Shown here: one piece after another, positions 48,256-57,715 of the stretch
How positions within the stretch are numbered: position 1 is the stretch's first letter
How the letters are laid out: the number at the start of each line of letters is the position of its first letter
Source of the DNA: UBA2112 sp964596695
GTDB taxonomy: Bacteria; Patescibacteriota; Saccharimonadia; Saccharimonadales; Saccharimonadaceae
Assembly (NCBI GenBank): GCA_964596695.1
Contig: CAZQVE010000003.1
Coordinates: 1-64,000, forward strand
Length of the DNA stretch: 64,000 bases
Direction of reading: 5' to 3'
The notes under the pieces: model-generated
The model's database searches: none
What the model saw: only the letters and a program-made list of their open reading frames with translations
Told to the model about the DNA's origin: nothing
Program-made: the position numbers and the translations under genes

Positions 48256-51200
48256 TTATTCGCTTCTCGTCAATAGGTCATCCTCAAACTCCTTGATACC
48301 GGCAAGTGTCTTGTCGTAACCGGACGTGTCTGGGAATGATAGGTCGTTGATGCATTGCCAGACGGCAGTCACGAGCCGCGTGAAACGCTCTAGTTCCTCG
48401 GGCTGTATATCGTTGAGTCGCAAATCGACGATAGTGCCTGCCGGATCCGGCTCGACGAATTGCAGTATCCCCTCGTCCATCGTGTATGTGTGCCACTCGC
48501 GCGAGTGCTCCACGAGCAGCTTGTAGAACAGTAACTGTTGACGGTACTTGTGCGCTTTGATCTTTTGGTAGTCTTGACCCTTGTCCCATGATGTTAGTAC
48601 GCCGCCGGTCTTGTAGTCGGTCACCGTGGCGGTTTTCGCCTCTTTGTTAAATTCAACCACGTCCAGCTTGCCGGTCAGGTGTGCGTCGCCAATGCGTGCG
48701 TCTTGGCGTGCAAAATCAAGCTCAGCAAATTGATCAGGGGTGAAGTCATTGCGGCGTGCCGCCAGAAAAGTCTGCAACGTATCGCTGCCGCGTTGCAGAT
48801 AGTCGCGGTGCTCGTCTTCCGTGAACTCCATTCGTTCGAGTTGCTTTTCGAATTCGTGTAGTATATCTTCTTCCGGCTGGAGAGACCCATGTAGGCGAAC
48901 GTGATCATGGGCACGCTGCAACGTAGCATGGATTGCGCTTCCATAGTTAGCGGCAGCACTGCGTGCGCTCGGGAAACGCAATAGCGTACTAAGGAGAAAC
49001 TGTTGCGGTCCGCCATTTGTTACATCGACGAAGTTATTGATGTGCGTGGCACTTAGCTTGTAGCCGTCCAGCACAGGTGCAAGGTACTCGCGCATAGTGA
49101 TTTGCGGTACGTTAACAAGCGGGGCGTACCAGGCGTGTTCGACGGCGTCTAGCTCTGCCTTGTCAGATCCGTCTGGCGTTTCTTGTCGCTCGGGCAACGG
49201 GTTGTCTAGCAGGAAGGCTGCGCGCAGCGTTTCTTTGCCGGAGTCGTTTTCACTCGCGTACGAAATATGCAAACCCGCGCGGGCACGCGTCATGGCGACA
49301 TAAAACAGTCGTAGCCGCTCGTCGTATGCATCGGTGTTCTGGCGGAGTCGTAGGTGCGGCGGAAACGTGATAGTAGACGTTCGACCACGGGTCTTTTCGC
49401 CCCACATCGTGTCCGTAGCGTTGATGATAAACACGTGGTCAAACTCCAGACCTTTAGAGCCGTGTGCGCTAAGCAGGCGTACACTCTCGCCCTCTTCGCC
49501 GATATGTCGTGTACTGGTAATTCGTGTGTTTGTCGCTCGGTTCTGTGTCATAAATTCGAGAAAATCGGCGAGCTTGGGTGTTTTGGAACCGAAGGTGTGC
49601 TCACGCAGTTTCTCGCGGATTGTGGTGAGGTTTTTCAGATGGGCGCTGTAGTTGGAAAGGTCGCTTTGACGGGCGTCCTCAGAGAAGAAGAAGTCTTTGA
49701 ACGGTGACGTGAAATCGTCGAGCGGCGTCGTGCCGATAAGGATATCGAGTGTGCGTTCAAGCGGCAAATGCCGTGCTTGTCCGGCAGCTGCTATCAGCCA
49801 ACCGAATAACCCTTCGGTCGCGTCGGCTTTCTGCATGACTTCCAGCCAATGCTCGCGGTCTTTATGCGCGGCGAGACTGATTTGCCACACGGTCGTCGGT
49901 TCAACACCCCAGCTCGGGTGGCTAAGGAGCTCGGGTAGTAACGCGTTGACTTGCGTATGGTCACCAGAGCCGATGGCTGTGACGACTCGGCCAATAAGTT
50001 CAAGCTGTATGACAGCCTCGTCGTCAAGTACGTTGTCGCGTCTGTCATAACTGATCGGTATCCGTAGCTCGGTTATATAGCCGACAAGCGCCACGAGGTC
50101 GTCATGCCGCCGTGCGATGACAGCGATTTCGCTTGGTTTGACGCCGTCGTCGATGAGTTTCCGTATCGCTGCGGCGACTCGTGCTCGTTCGTCATGCGGC
50201 GTGGCAAAGTTAACGATTTCCAAGGTGCTCTTCGCCGTCTTGCCGGCTGCCGTGAGCGTCTTGTTGAGCTCGGGGAAATGGTTTTCGAGCCGCTCGCTCC
50301 CCTGCGTTATGACGGCGCGAGCGCTGTCGAGTACGGGCTGAACGGAACGGTAGTTTTCAGTCAGCGTGATATTGGCTGCTCCCGGGTATGTGTGGCGAAA
50401 ATTAAGGATGTTACCGACGTCGGCTCCCTGGAAGCCGTAAATCGCCTGGTCGTCATCACCGACGACCAGGATGTTTGGCGTGTCCTCGACTACCGGATTG
50501 TTAGTAAGGTTATGCAAGATACGCATTTGCGCCATGTTGGTATCCTGAAACTCGTCGACCATGATGTACTGGTACTTTTCCTGCAGATCGTAGCGCAAGT
50601 CATCGTGAACCTCGATTGCATGAACTACTTGCATGATCATATCGTCGTAATCATATAGCCCCGCTTCTTGCATGCGCTGGAGATACAAGCCATAGACCAC
50701 ATGTAGCGCACGGAGCTTCGGTAGAGCCTTCTGGATCTTTAGTATCGGTGTTTTGTCGACATCGTTCGTGATCCACTGCTTTTTCCATTCGGTAAGTGGC
50801 GGAGTTACCTTCTCGTGGCTCTTGGCTGCGTCGATGGCATGCTGAAGACTGCTTACGAGTACGTCCGTGAGCGGCATGACACCTGGCAGCGGCGTAGCCT
50901 CCACGATTTTTTCAATTGTTGGCAGCGCGGTAATCAATGTGTCGAGCGTTGCTTTGCTGATGCGTGGTGCGAACACTTCGCTCAGTGTCTCGCCGGCGGC
51001 CTGGACGGTTGCTTGCGTGGCATCGAGCAGTAGACCGAGTTCGACGTCGGTCAAGCCGGCGCGTTTGAGGTCTGACAATGCCGTCAATATATCACCGATG
51101 GATGTATATTCGCCGTTCATCCGGCTACGGAGCGGGTCGTTATAGTCGAGCGAGTCGAGAATAGCGGTGACAATCTGGTGGCGCGCCAAGTCGTCGGCGA

Positions 51201-51537
51201 GCTGGAAGTCGGCACCGTGATAAAAATACTCGCGGTAGCGACTCATGATTTCCGAGCCGAAGGCGTGGAACGTGTAGACGGACACGTTGTAAGCGTCACG
51301 ACCGATAATGCTGACCAGGCGCTTCTTCATGGCGATAGAACCTGCATCGGTAAAAGTCAGGCAGAGAATATTTTCGGCGAGCGCATCAGTTTGTTTGAGG
51401 ATATTGGCCGCGCGCATGCTAAGCAACTCGGTCTTTCCTGTTCCCGGACCGGCAATTACCATGACCGGACCGTCGATGGTATCGACAGCCTGGCGCTGTT
51501 TGTCGTTCAGTTGCTTGTAGCGCGCCTCGAAGTCCAT
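48256..51537 (-). CDS. UvrD/PcrA-type helicase with RecB-like nuclease domain
   Basis: 1093 residues. SF1A helicase motifs: Walker A VIAGPGTGKTELL, VDEFQDTN (Walker B), VVGDDDQAIYGFQGADV (III), LTENYRS (IV), SAHGSKGLEFDHVF (V) and YVAMTRAR (VI). The C-terminal ~250 residues form a PD-(D/E)xK nuclease (LTGKLDVVEF then VTDYKTGG). Architecture as in AddA-like or CPR stand-alone recombination enzymes, probably DNA-end processing in repair. TATACT ends 8 nt before the ATG. Confidence 0.92.
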   Translation of the reverse strand: MDFEARYKQLNDKQRQAVDTIDGPVMVIAGPGTGKTELLSMRAANILKQTDALAENILCLTFTDAGSIAMKKRLVSIIGRDAYNVSVYTFHAFGSEIMSRYREYFYHGADFQLADDLARHQIVTAILDSLDYNDPLRSRMNGEYTSIGDILTALSDLKRAGLTDVELGLLLDATQATVQAAGETLSEVFAPRISKATLDTLITALPTIEKIVEATPLPGVMPLTDVLVSSLQHAIDAAKSHEKVTPPLTEWKKQWITNDVDKTPILKIQKALPKLRALHVVYGLYLQRMQEAGLYDYDDMIMQVVHAIEVHDDLRYDLQEKYQYIMVDEFQDTNMAQMRILHNLTNNPVVEDTPNILVVGDDDQAIYGFQGADVGNILNFRHTYPGAANITLTENYRSVQPVLDSARAVITQGSERLENHFPELNKTLTAAGKTAKSTLEIVNFATPHDERARVAAAIRKLIDDGVKPSEIAVIARRHDDLVALVGYITELRIPISYDRRDNVLDDEAVIQLELIGRVVTAIGSGDHTQVNALLPELLSHPSWGVEPTTVWQISLAAHKDREHWLEVMQKADATEGLFGWLIAAAGQARHLPLERTLDILIGTTPLDDFTSPFKDFFFSEDARQSDLSNYSAHLKNLTTIREKLREHTFGSKTPKLADFLEFMTQNRATNTRITSTRHIGEEGESVRLLSAHGSKGLEFDHVFIINATDTMWGEKTRGRTSTITFPPHLRLRQNTDAYDERLRLFYVAMTRARAGLHISYASENDSGKETLRAAFLLDNPLPERQETPDGSDKAELDAVEHAWYAPLVNVPQITMREYLAPVLDGYKLSATHINNFVDVTNGGPQQFLLSTLLRFPSARSAAANYGSAIHATLQRAHDHVRLHGSLQPEEDILHEFEKQLERMEFTEDEHRDYLQRGSDTLQTFLAARRNDFTPDQFAELDFARQDARIGDAHLTGKLDVVEFNKEAKTATVTDYKTGGVLTSWDKGQDYQKIKAHKYRQQLLFYKLLVEHSREWHTYTMDEGILQFVEPDPAGTIVDLRLNDIQPEELERFTRLVTAVWQCINDLSFPDTSGYDKTLAGIKEFEDDLLTRSE

Positions 51538-51578
51538 TGAGGTATAGTATAGCGCATATCAGCCAAACGTGATGGCGT

Positions 51579-52649
51579 CTACGCGGCGTTTGTTCGGTAG
51601 AGCGGGTATTGTTCAGCGAGCAGCGTGCGCAGAGTCTTCGCTGCAGTTGTTTTGTTTGAGCGGATCGAAGGATTTTCGCGGAGTGTCATCGCGACAGCTG
51701 TCTCGAAGGCGAGCCATGATGACTGACTCTCATCATTAACGCAGTGCAAGTGTGAGCCGCCTTCTTTAGCGAATACCCTGACGTTATCCTTGCCGGCATA
51801 TACTTCGTCGCGCCATGTGCGGCCACGACTCAAGAAGTCGCCCAGAAATACCTCGACCGCTACGAGCGGATCGGGGCCGATATTGCGGGCATGCTCGCCA
51901 GTCTTGCCGCTCAGAAGTGCTGGTATGCATTGCGCCTGGACGTAAAATGCTTCGGGTGTAAGGTCGGCGGTCGGAGCCATGCGTAGTAGCGCTAGGAGCC
52001 CCATCTTAGTGAACGTGCCGAAGGCTTTGAGCTCGTTCGGAGCCTTTCTCAGGGTCTCTTCTATGTCGCCTGGGTGTAATCCATTCGGCAGACACGGCAC
52101 GCTGAGATGCGCGGCTAAGACGGATGTATCGTGCTCTTCTGCCAAGTCAAGCACACCGTTGCCATACATGGCGCCCTGTGAGATACCGCCGACGGTGATA
52201 AAGTCCGGGTCGCGGTCAAACTCGACCGCTTCGTTATGCATGATAGATAAATGGTTGTGCGTGTTCTCGTCAAAGGTAAAGTAGCGGTGCCATAGAAGAT
52301 TCTGCGGCGCACTGATGACGGTACCGGCGATACCCAGCTCGGCCAGTTTGATCAAGCGATGAACGTAGAGGCCTTCCGGACGGGTGCAGAATGCAACTGA
52401 TTCTTGATACGAGACGCCATCTACCCCATCGGCAGGATTATCGACACGGGACGACAGCACATCGTAACGCATGCCATCGGCCATCCTGACCGGGCGCTTT
52501 TCGATAACGATACCCTTTTTATCGTAGAAAACCCTCGCTTTATGTCGCTTGTAGGGCGTTACAACTGGGTTACGTTCGTTATTATCCCGAGCAACAGCCC
52601 TGTTGCGTCGCTCTGATTGTGTAGTGTCGAATTCTAATTTGTGCACCAT
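51579..52649 (-). CDS. Alpha/beta-hydrolase-like protein
   Basis: 356 residues, start supported by GGAGGTGGG. A strand and nucleophile elbow ITVGGISQGAMYGNG fits G-x-S-x-G; EGGSHLHCVND near the end may supply His. The N-terminal 60 residues are basic. The central part (IEFDRDPDF, HLSVPCLPNG) has no family signature I recognise. Cytosolic. Substrate unknown. Confidence 0.6.
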   Translation of the reverse strand: MVHKLEFDTTQSERRNRAVARDNNERNPVVTPYKRHKARVFYDKKGIVIEKRPVRMADGMRYDVLSSRVDNPADGVDGVSYQESVAFCTRPEGLYVHRLIKLAELGIAGTVISAPQNLLWHRYFTFDENTHNHLSIMHNEAVEFDRDPDFITVGGISQGAMYGNGVLDLAEEHDTSVLAAHLSVPCLPNGLHPGDIEETLRKAPNELKAFGTFTKMGLLALLRMAPTADLTPEAFYVQAQCIPALLSGKTGEHARNIGPDPLVAVEVFLGDFLSRGRTWRDEVYAGKDNVRVFAKEGGSHLHCVNDESQSSWLAFETAVAMTLRENPSIRSNKTTAAKTLRTLLAEQYPLYRTNAA

Positions 52650-52791
52650 CCCACCTCCAGACTCATAGTGGTTACAGTATAGTGCTGACGGTTATCAATG
52701 TAAATGATAATCTCAGGTACTTTTATTATAGCATAAACAGATGAGTATGTCTATATAATTTCATACGGATATATGGTATGCTAACCATACT

Positions 52792-53280
52792 ATGAACCCC
52801 GCCGTATATGATGACTTAGCGCTGGAAGAATCGGTCAAAAAACACTTTGGCTTAGCTCTTGACGTCGAGAACGTCATCGCGCGGAATATACCAGTGAGCC
52901 ACACCGCTGTGGCGACGGTGTTTCTGACTAGCAAAAAGCAGCTGTACGTCTCTATTACTGCTCAGGCTAACCTGACGCTGGGCAACGTTAAGAAGCTTGT
53001 CTCACGCATGGGTCTCAAGCCCGAATTGTTTGTACCGCCCAAAGGCCAACCGCATTATTTTGACGATATTGGTCGCGAGCATTTCCGCTCTGTATTTCCA
53101 GGCCGTACGCAAGTGACATCAGACGATCTGATGTATTACCGTACATTGGCGCCGTATAACCCCGCACTAGTGCAAATCAACGAGATTTCTGCAGGAGAAA
53201 TATTCCAGTTTGATACGGACGCTCATGGTGACTGGCGTCCGGCCGCCAAGTTTGCTTATCGTCGCATCAGAACATCGTAG
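52792..53280 (+). CDS. YbaK-like/unknown small protein
   Basis: 162 residues. The central block VFLTSKKQLYVSITAQANLTLGNVKKLV with LKPELFVPPKGQ recalls the YbaK/aminoacyl-tRNA deacylase fold, but the catalytic Lys and Gly-rich signatures are not clear. C-terminus mixed beta. CATACT/TATGCT lies just before the ATG. Terminator at 53297. A weak assignment; could be unrelated. Confidence 0.5.
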   Translation: MNPAVYDDLALEESVKKHFGLALDVENVIARNIPVSHTAVATVFLTSKKQLYVSITAQANLTLGNVKKLVSRMGLKPELFVPPKGQPHYFDDIGREHFRSVFPGRTQVTSDDLMYYRTLAPYNPALVQINEISAGEIFQFDTDAHGDWRPAAKFAYRRIRTS

Positions 53281-53296
53281 TATAATCAGCCAAAGA

Positions 53297-53327
53297 AAAA
53301 CCCCGCTTGCATCACAAGCGGGGTTTT
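53297..53327. terminator. Bidirectional terminator
   Basis: AAAACCCCGCTTG (53297-53309) pairs perfectly with CAAGCGGGGTTTT (53315-53327). Shared by the convergent genes 52792 and 53349. Confidence 0.93.
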
Positions 53328-53348
53328 CTTGTGAGTACAGACGGGGTG

Positions 53349-53678
53349 TTAGATGTTTTGCTTCGCCTGCAGGCGCCGGCGGAGCAAAACGAAGCCGAGA
53401 GCGGCGGCGAACAGTACGCAGCCCACCCAGGTCACCACGTTGATCAGCAGATCCAGTACTCCGCCATCGGCGAAGTACTGTGGCCGCTGTTCGGCCAGCG
53501 ACAGACCCACGAAGGCCGTGGCGAAGAGCGTGAAGAGCCACGAGACCGCACATCCGAGCGCACTTGCGGCCCAGTTGGGACGCATCGAGCAGTGAAAGAC
53601 CATGAGCGCCGGCAGTAATGCCAGAGCCACGATGGTCGTCACGGAGGCGGCTGTCAAAACGTCGAGGGCTACTCCCAT
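53349..53678 (-). CDS. Small membrane protein, unknown
   Basis: 109 residues from the ATG at 53678 (GGAGAG upstream). Three TM helices (SVTTIVALALLPALMVF, LGCAVSWLFTLFATAFVGL, LLINVVTWVGCVLFAAALGF) and a basic C-terminus. Its transcript probably starts after TATACT at 53756-53751 and folds CGGTC/GACCG at once (53726-53741). Similar in design to the next upstream gene. Confidence 0.75.
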   Translation of the reverse strand: MGVALDVLTAASVTTIVALALLPALMVFHCSMRPNWAASALGCAVSWLFTLFATAFVGLSLAEQRPQYFADGGVLDLLINVVTWVGCVLFAAALGFVLLRRRLQAKQNI

Positions 53679-53767
53679 GGGAGTCTCTCCTGTTCTCTGC
53701 AAATAAGCGTTGCAGTCGGCGCGTTCGGTCGGGATTGACCGGATGACAATAGTATACCACAAAAAGC

Positions 53768-53805
53768 AAATACCCGCCAGCTCATCCTCGAGCCAGCGGG
53801 TATTT
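53768..53805 (-). terminator. Terminator of the 99-aa gene
   Basis: AAATACCCGC (53768-53777) pairs with GCGGGTATTT (53796-53805), with an inner CTC/GAG. T-rich on the minus-strand side. Confidence 0.85.
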
Positions 53806-53830
53806 GCTGACGAAGATGAGCCGACGGGCG

Positions 53831-54130
53831 TTAGTTGTCGGTCAACTTGTTGATGTAGGAGAAGACGCCGATGGCGACCCAGACACCGATGGAAACGTCG
53901 GCCATGAGAAGCAGCGCGTTGTCGTTGTGCTCGTCGAAGAACGACGGTCTGATCGTGTAGAGCTGGTACTGTACCAGTATCGACAGCCCTACGAGTAAGA
54001 CCCATGCGATTCCGACGCCCACCAGTGCTCCGAGCTTTTCGCTGCTCACGCGGTTTGCGATGAGCGTCGTGAGTCCGACAAGCCCCAGTAGCACGACCGA
54101 TCCTGTGACTAAAAGTGGAACGGAGTTCAT
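53831..54130 (-). CDS. Small membrane protein, unknown
   Basis: 99 residues from the ATG at 54130 (AGGGG upstream); an earlier start would give 131. Three TM helices (LLVTGSVVLLGLVGLTTLI, ALVGVGIAWVLLVGLSILV, LLLMADVSIGVWVAIGVFSY). The 5' region (GAACAGGGGCGGC) resembles that of the 109-aa gene. Both lie in one minus-strand tract after the methyltransferase gene and may be related by ancient duplication. Confidence 0.7.
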   Translation of the reverse strand: MNSVPLLVTGSVVLLGLVGLTTLIANRVSSEKLGALVGVGIAWVLLVGLSILVQYQLYTIRPSFFDEHNDNALLLMADVSIGVWVAIGVFSYINKLTDN

Positions 54131-54229
54131 TGCCGCCCCTGTTCTCCTCATTTGGACGCTGAGGTATACGTTCATGGCAAAAGCTATGATGAAATTCATT
54201 ACAGCATAAAAGTTATAAAAATACAATAC

Positions 54230-55531
54230 CTACACAAGATCGAGAATGACCAAATGCTCAATATGCGGCGTACGCGGGAAGAAATTGTAGCCCATGTGGT
54301 GGCGAATGCCGTATTTTTCGGCCAATCTTGCTACGTCGCGAGCTTGGGTGACAGGGTTACAGCTGAGATAGATGATACGCTCAGGCGCTTCCTCTAGCAG
54401 TTTTTCTACTACCTTCTCGTGCAGGCCTGCGCGTGGCGGATCGACGATGATTGTCGCGTCGCTGGTGATGTAGTCGAGCGCATTTTCGCTGGCTGCTAGC
54501 ACTGCCTGCGCCCCTGTCTTGCCGAGCTCTTCGATATTGCGTTCCATTTCACGTACAGCGTCCTCGTTCATCTCAACAAGTGTGGCATTGCTACCACCGA
54601 CAGTTAGTCCGATCGTGCCAACTCCTGAGTACAAATCGACAACTGGCTTGTCGGGCGCCACCCATTCCTTCATATCCCTAAGAGCTTGTTCGTAGACAGG
54701 CAGATTTATCTGGAAAAAGCCCTCAGTGGCATAGCGGAATGGCACGTCGAGGATCGTATCTGTGAGGATCTGGTCGCTGCTGCTCGCGAGGCGCTTCGTG
54801 ATAACGCTGGCTGGCGAGCGCGGATTTGATTGGATAATTTCGGCGCAAATAACCTCTGGTGAAGCTACTTTTTCTAGTACGGCCGACGCATCGAAATCCT
54901 CGTCCTTGACGTACAGTTGCCAAGCGACCTCACCTGCCCTGTTGCTGCGAATGAGCAGAGTTTTGAGCGACCTGCCGTCGACGTGCAGTTCGCGCAGCAC
55001 TTTCAGTACTTCCTTGGCGGCGCTGTTGATCGCCGGACTCGCAAGGCTGGTATCCGTGACGGTGATCTTGCCATGGGTACCGCGGCGGAAAAACGCCAGA
55101 TCGAGCGTCTCTTTCTCGGTGTCGTACCAGAAACTGTACTCTACCTTGTTACGGTAGCCATACTCTACCTCGTCGCTCCAAACGGTGATTGGCTGTGGGA
55201 GGACGATATCATGCAGTTCAAAGGCCTCTTCGGTCAGGGCTGATTTGTAATGCGATTCAGCCGCGAAATCCATGATTTGCCATGGGCTGGTACTGAGGTA
55301 GCTGCCAGGATCTCGAGGCTTGATTCGCTCCGGAGAGGCTTTGAGCACCTCTGCCACATAACCTTCGACGTAGCTCGACTTCTTTTTGGTTAGCTGTACA
55401 GTTACTTCTTCGCCCGGTAGACCACCCCATACGAGGCATTTTTTACCGTCTTCGAGGGTGCCAATGCACTGCCCGCCACCGATAATACGGTCGAGCGCAA
55501 GTGTCACCACGGGGAGCTGCTTTCTGGTCAT
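54230..55531 (-). CDS. RNA m5U methyltransferase, TrmA/RlmCD family
   Basis: 433 residues. N-terminal TRAM domain (VVTLALDRIIGGGQCIG), SAM-binding VVDLYSGVGTIGLTV, catalytic IIVDPPRAGLHEKV and nucleophile Cys in IYLSCNPVTQARDVA. TATAAT ends 7 nt before the ATG (leaderless). Methylates uridine in 23S rRNA or tRNA; the exact site cannot be told. The N-terminal Fe-S cysteines of RumA are not evident. Confidence 0.92.
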   Translation of the reverse strand: MTRKQLPVVTLALDRIIGGGQCIGTLEDGKKCLVWGGLPGEEVTVQLTKKKSSYVEGYVAEVLKASPERIKPRDPGSYLSTSPWQIMDFAAESHYKSALTEEAFELHDIVLPQPITVWSDEVEYGYRNKVEYSFWYDTEKETLDLAFFRRGTHGKITVTDTSLASPAINSAAKEVLKVLRELHVDGRSLKTLLIRSNRAGEVAWQLYVKDEDFDASAVLEKVASPEVICAEIIQSNPRSPASVITKRLASSSDQILTDTILDVPFRYATEGFFQINLPVYEQALRDMKEWVAPDKPVVDLYSGVGTIGLTVGGSNATLVEMNEDAVREMERNIEELGKTGAQAVLAASENALDYITSDATIIVDPPRAGLHEKVVEKLLEEAPERIIYLSCNPVTQARDVARLAEKYGIRHHMGYNFFPRTPHIEHLVILDLV

Positions 55532-55578
55532 ATCTGTAATTATACTCCATTACCTCTGGAGATTTTAGTATAATATTA

Positions 55579-55607
55579 TTGACATATTAGGAAAAGCATG
55601 ATAACAT
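55579..55607 (+). promoter_or_regulatory. Consensus promoter of a leaderless gene
   Basis: TTGACA (55579-55584), 17 bp, TAACAT (55602-55607), then 7 nt to the ATG at 55615. The clearest leaderless arrangement in the window, because both hexamers are good. Confidence 0.8.
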
Positions 55608-55614
55608 AAAGCAA

Positions 55615-57555
55615 ATGGTGAGAGTTTCCACAACAGACAGGGAGACAGAGCGCGTGCCGGAGTTTGAATCCGACACTGATTTTAATCTGAGCGTATGGGA
55701 CACGTCATTTCTATGGAACGGCGAGGACGATACATTCATGGAGCTTGCCGCTAAACAAGAGGCTATCAAGCGACAGATGGTCGTCGGCGAGGATGTCGTT
55801 AATGAGGATGATCCAGAGGATGACTTCGTCTACGAACAACCGAAGACTCGCTTAGGCCGGTTGCGGGCAAAACTTGGCCGCGCCGCGACACTTGCCTTTT
55901 GGGGCGGTATTGGTGCTATGGGCAACATGTCTGAGCGCGGTATCAAAAGGCGCCTTGCTCGCGAAGAAAAATACGCCGCCAACGGTCATGATACCCTCTA
56001 TAAAAAAGCGCGCCGCAACCAGCACAAGATTCTCGGTGGCGCTGTCGTCGCAGCAGCGTTCGCTGGTGAGCTTGGTCTCGGCTACCTGCGTGTCAAGGGT
56101 GTCGAAATGCATCATGAGCAGCTACGTCATTACAATATCAACACAGCTGCATACGCGACTTCATACGAATTCGGCGGTCGTGGCGACCCTGCGGCACAAG
56201 GTGTCATGGAAGCCAAAGAGGCTCAGGGTCGGCTTGACCCTAACACGAACTATATCGGTGTTAACTATGCCGCTACCATCGCGCCGCTGGACAACGGCCC
56301 TACTCTGAATGAGGCGACCGACCAGGGGGCAGAGGCGGCTTTCCAGAACTATTTGCTTCATAAAGACTCTGGTCAGCAGTTCTACGACGAAGGCTTTTCC
56401 GAAGGCTCGATGGCTGCCTTGAAATTTGCCAAATTAGTGCGAGAAGACAACGGTGGTACGCTCCCGGCTAACTTCCATATCATTCTGGACGGTTCGCCCG
56501 TGACAAGCAGCGGTTTTGGCAAGGGCGCGATTGCTAATTCGCCATTCGTCAAACCGTTCTTGAGCGCGGCTGGAATTGACTTTAGCGATGCGGATGATGT
56601 ACCGGCTGGTACGATTGCTCGCTATTCACAAAACGATGTCTGGGGCAACGGTGCTCATCAGACATTACTCGGCAATGCCTTGCAGGCGATGGATATGCAA
56701 TACGCACACGTTATCCAAGATCCAAACAAGCCGCACATCGTCTGGGTTGACTCAGCTGGTGTGATTCATGAAGAGTATGACGTCGGTGTCCACCCATTCT
56801 CGCAGATGATTCAAGCGAACGGCGGGTATATCAATGACGGCTATAATTCATTCTTCCAGGATATAGCGCCGATTAACGACGGTATTAATAACAATCCGAA
56901 CCCACCGGCTCCGAACGCATACAAAGCCCAAATGGACTTGGCTCGCGGTATCGATGAGCAGACCGGAGGCACTGGTATTCCACAACAAATCGCCTCCGCT
57001 ATCCCGCAGCCGTTTACACAGGTCATACAAGACGGGTTAGAGCTTCAGACCGCTCCTGATAGAATCATGCAGAATCCTGCCAATATCGTCGGTGTTGTCG
57101 ATGATGTCTCTAATATGTTTAACGACATATCCAAGGCGCTGCCGAGCGATACATATCACCCCGTTTCAGACTTTGTTAACGGTGCGGTTAAGAACACGAC
57201 TGGCTTTGACTTGAATCTTCCGCCAGTCTTCCAGAGTAACCATCCTGCTCCAGCACCGGCTGCGCCCGCCTCTGCTCCAGCATACGTTCCGCCACCCGCG
57301 CCCGTGTATACTCCGCCACCCGCCCCGGCATACGTGCCCCCCGCACCGGCACCATCCTTTGATATACCCGCCCCAGCGCCAATAGTAGATATACCGGCTC
57401 CCGCTCCAGTCAGTGACATACCTGCACCAGCTTCAATCCTTCCCGACTTTAGCCCCAATACGCCGCCTGCCGCGCCTCAGGTTGATCAGCTGGTCAATCA
57501 AGGCACCAAGGTCTTGAACAATGTTCTTAGCGGCCTATTCAAACCGGCCCGCTAA
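55615..57555 (+). CDS. PE-PPE/cutinase-like serine hydrolase, membrane anchored, Pro-Ala tail (1)
   Basis: 646 residues. A ~140-residue charged N-terminal cytosolic region, one TM helix (ILGGAVVAAAFAGELGLGYL), an extracytoplasmic alpha/beta-hydrolase domain with DEGFSEGSMAAL (Ser 262), RYSQNDVWGNG (Asp) and VGVHPFSQM (His), a helical region, and a Pro/Ala-rich stretch (APAYVPPPAP type) of ~110 residues before a short helix. The domain resembles mycobacterial PE-PPE esterases. First of three consecutive paralogues. Likely cell-surface enzyme acting on host or own envelope lipids. Confidence 0.75.
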   Translation: MVRVSTTDRETERVPEFESDTDFNLSVWDTSFLWNGEDDTFMELAAKQEAIKRQMVVGEDVVNEDDPEDDFVYEQPKTRLGRLRAKLGRAATLAFWGGIGAMGNMSERGIKRRLAREEKYAANGHDTLYKKARRNQHKILGGAVVAAAFAGELGLGYLRVKGVEMHHEQLRHYNINTAAYATSYEFGGRGDPAAQGVMEAKEAQGRLDPNTNYIGVNYAATIAPLDNGPTLNEATDQGAEAAFQNYLLHKDSGQQFYDEGFSEGSMAALKFAKLVREDNGGTLPANFHIILDGSPVTSSGFGKGAIANSPFVKPFLSAAGIDFSDADDVPAGTIARYSQNDVWGNGAHQTLLGNALQAMDMQYAHVIQDPNKPHIVWVDSAGVIHEEYDVGVHPFSQMIQANGGYINDGYNSFFQDIAPINDGINNNPNPPAPNAYKAQMDLARGIDEQTGGTGIPQQIASAIPQPFTQVIQDGLELQTAPDRIMQNPANIVGVVDDVSNMFNDISKALPSDTYHPVSDFVNGAVKNTTGFDLNLPPVFQSNHPAPAPAAPASAPAYVPPPAPVYTPPPAPAYVPPAPAPSFDIPAPAPIVDIPAPAPVSDIPAPASILPDFSPNTPPAAPQVDQLVNQGTKVLNNVLSGLFKPAR

Positions 57556-57570
57556 ATAAACGCAATATGA

Positions 57571-57605
57571 AATAAAAATCGCAACAGATAGTTGTGATTT
57601 TTATT
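57571..57605 (+). terminator. Intrinsic terminator
   Basis: AATAAAAATC.CAAC-AGATA-GTTG.GATTTTTATT with one G-T, followed by T-rich sequence. Ends the first hydrolase gene. Confidence 0.85.
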
Positions 57606-57647
57606 TTTACAGATATTGCTCCCTGTTAGCGTTGCGAAAACTACTAC

Positions 57648-57676
57648 TTGACATGCGTTGAGAAAAGGACTACGCT
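57648..57676 (+). promoter_or_regulatory. Promoter of the second hydrolase gene
   Basis: TTGACA (57648-57653), 17 bp, TACGCT (57671-57676). A ~35-nt leader with GGGGGAC precedes the ATG at 57716. Confidence 0.7.
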
Positions 57677-57715
57677 CTCAAACATAACCATAACTAAGTA
57701 GGGGGTCTGGGGGAC

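Noticed and set aside
57156..57458. Minus-strand ORF rich in Gly-Ala (PE_PGRS-like)
   Set aside because: Reverse reading of the Pro-Ala coding repeats of the first hydrolase gene.
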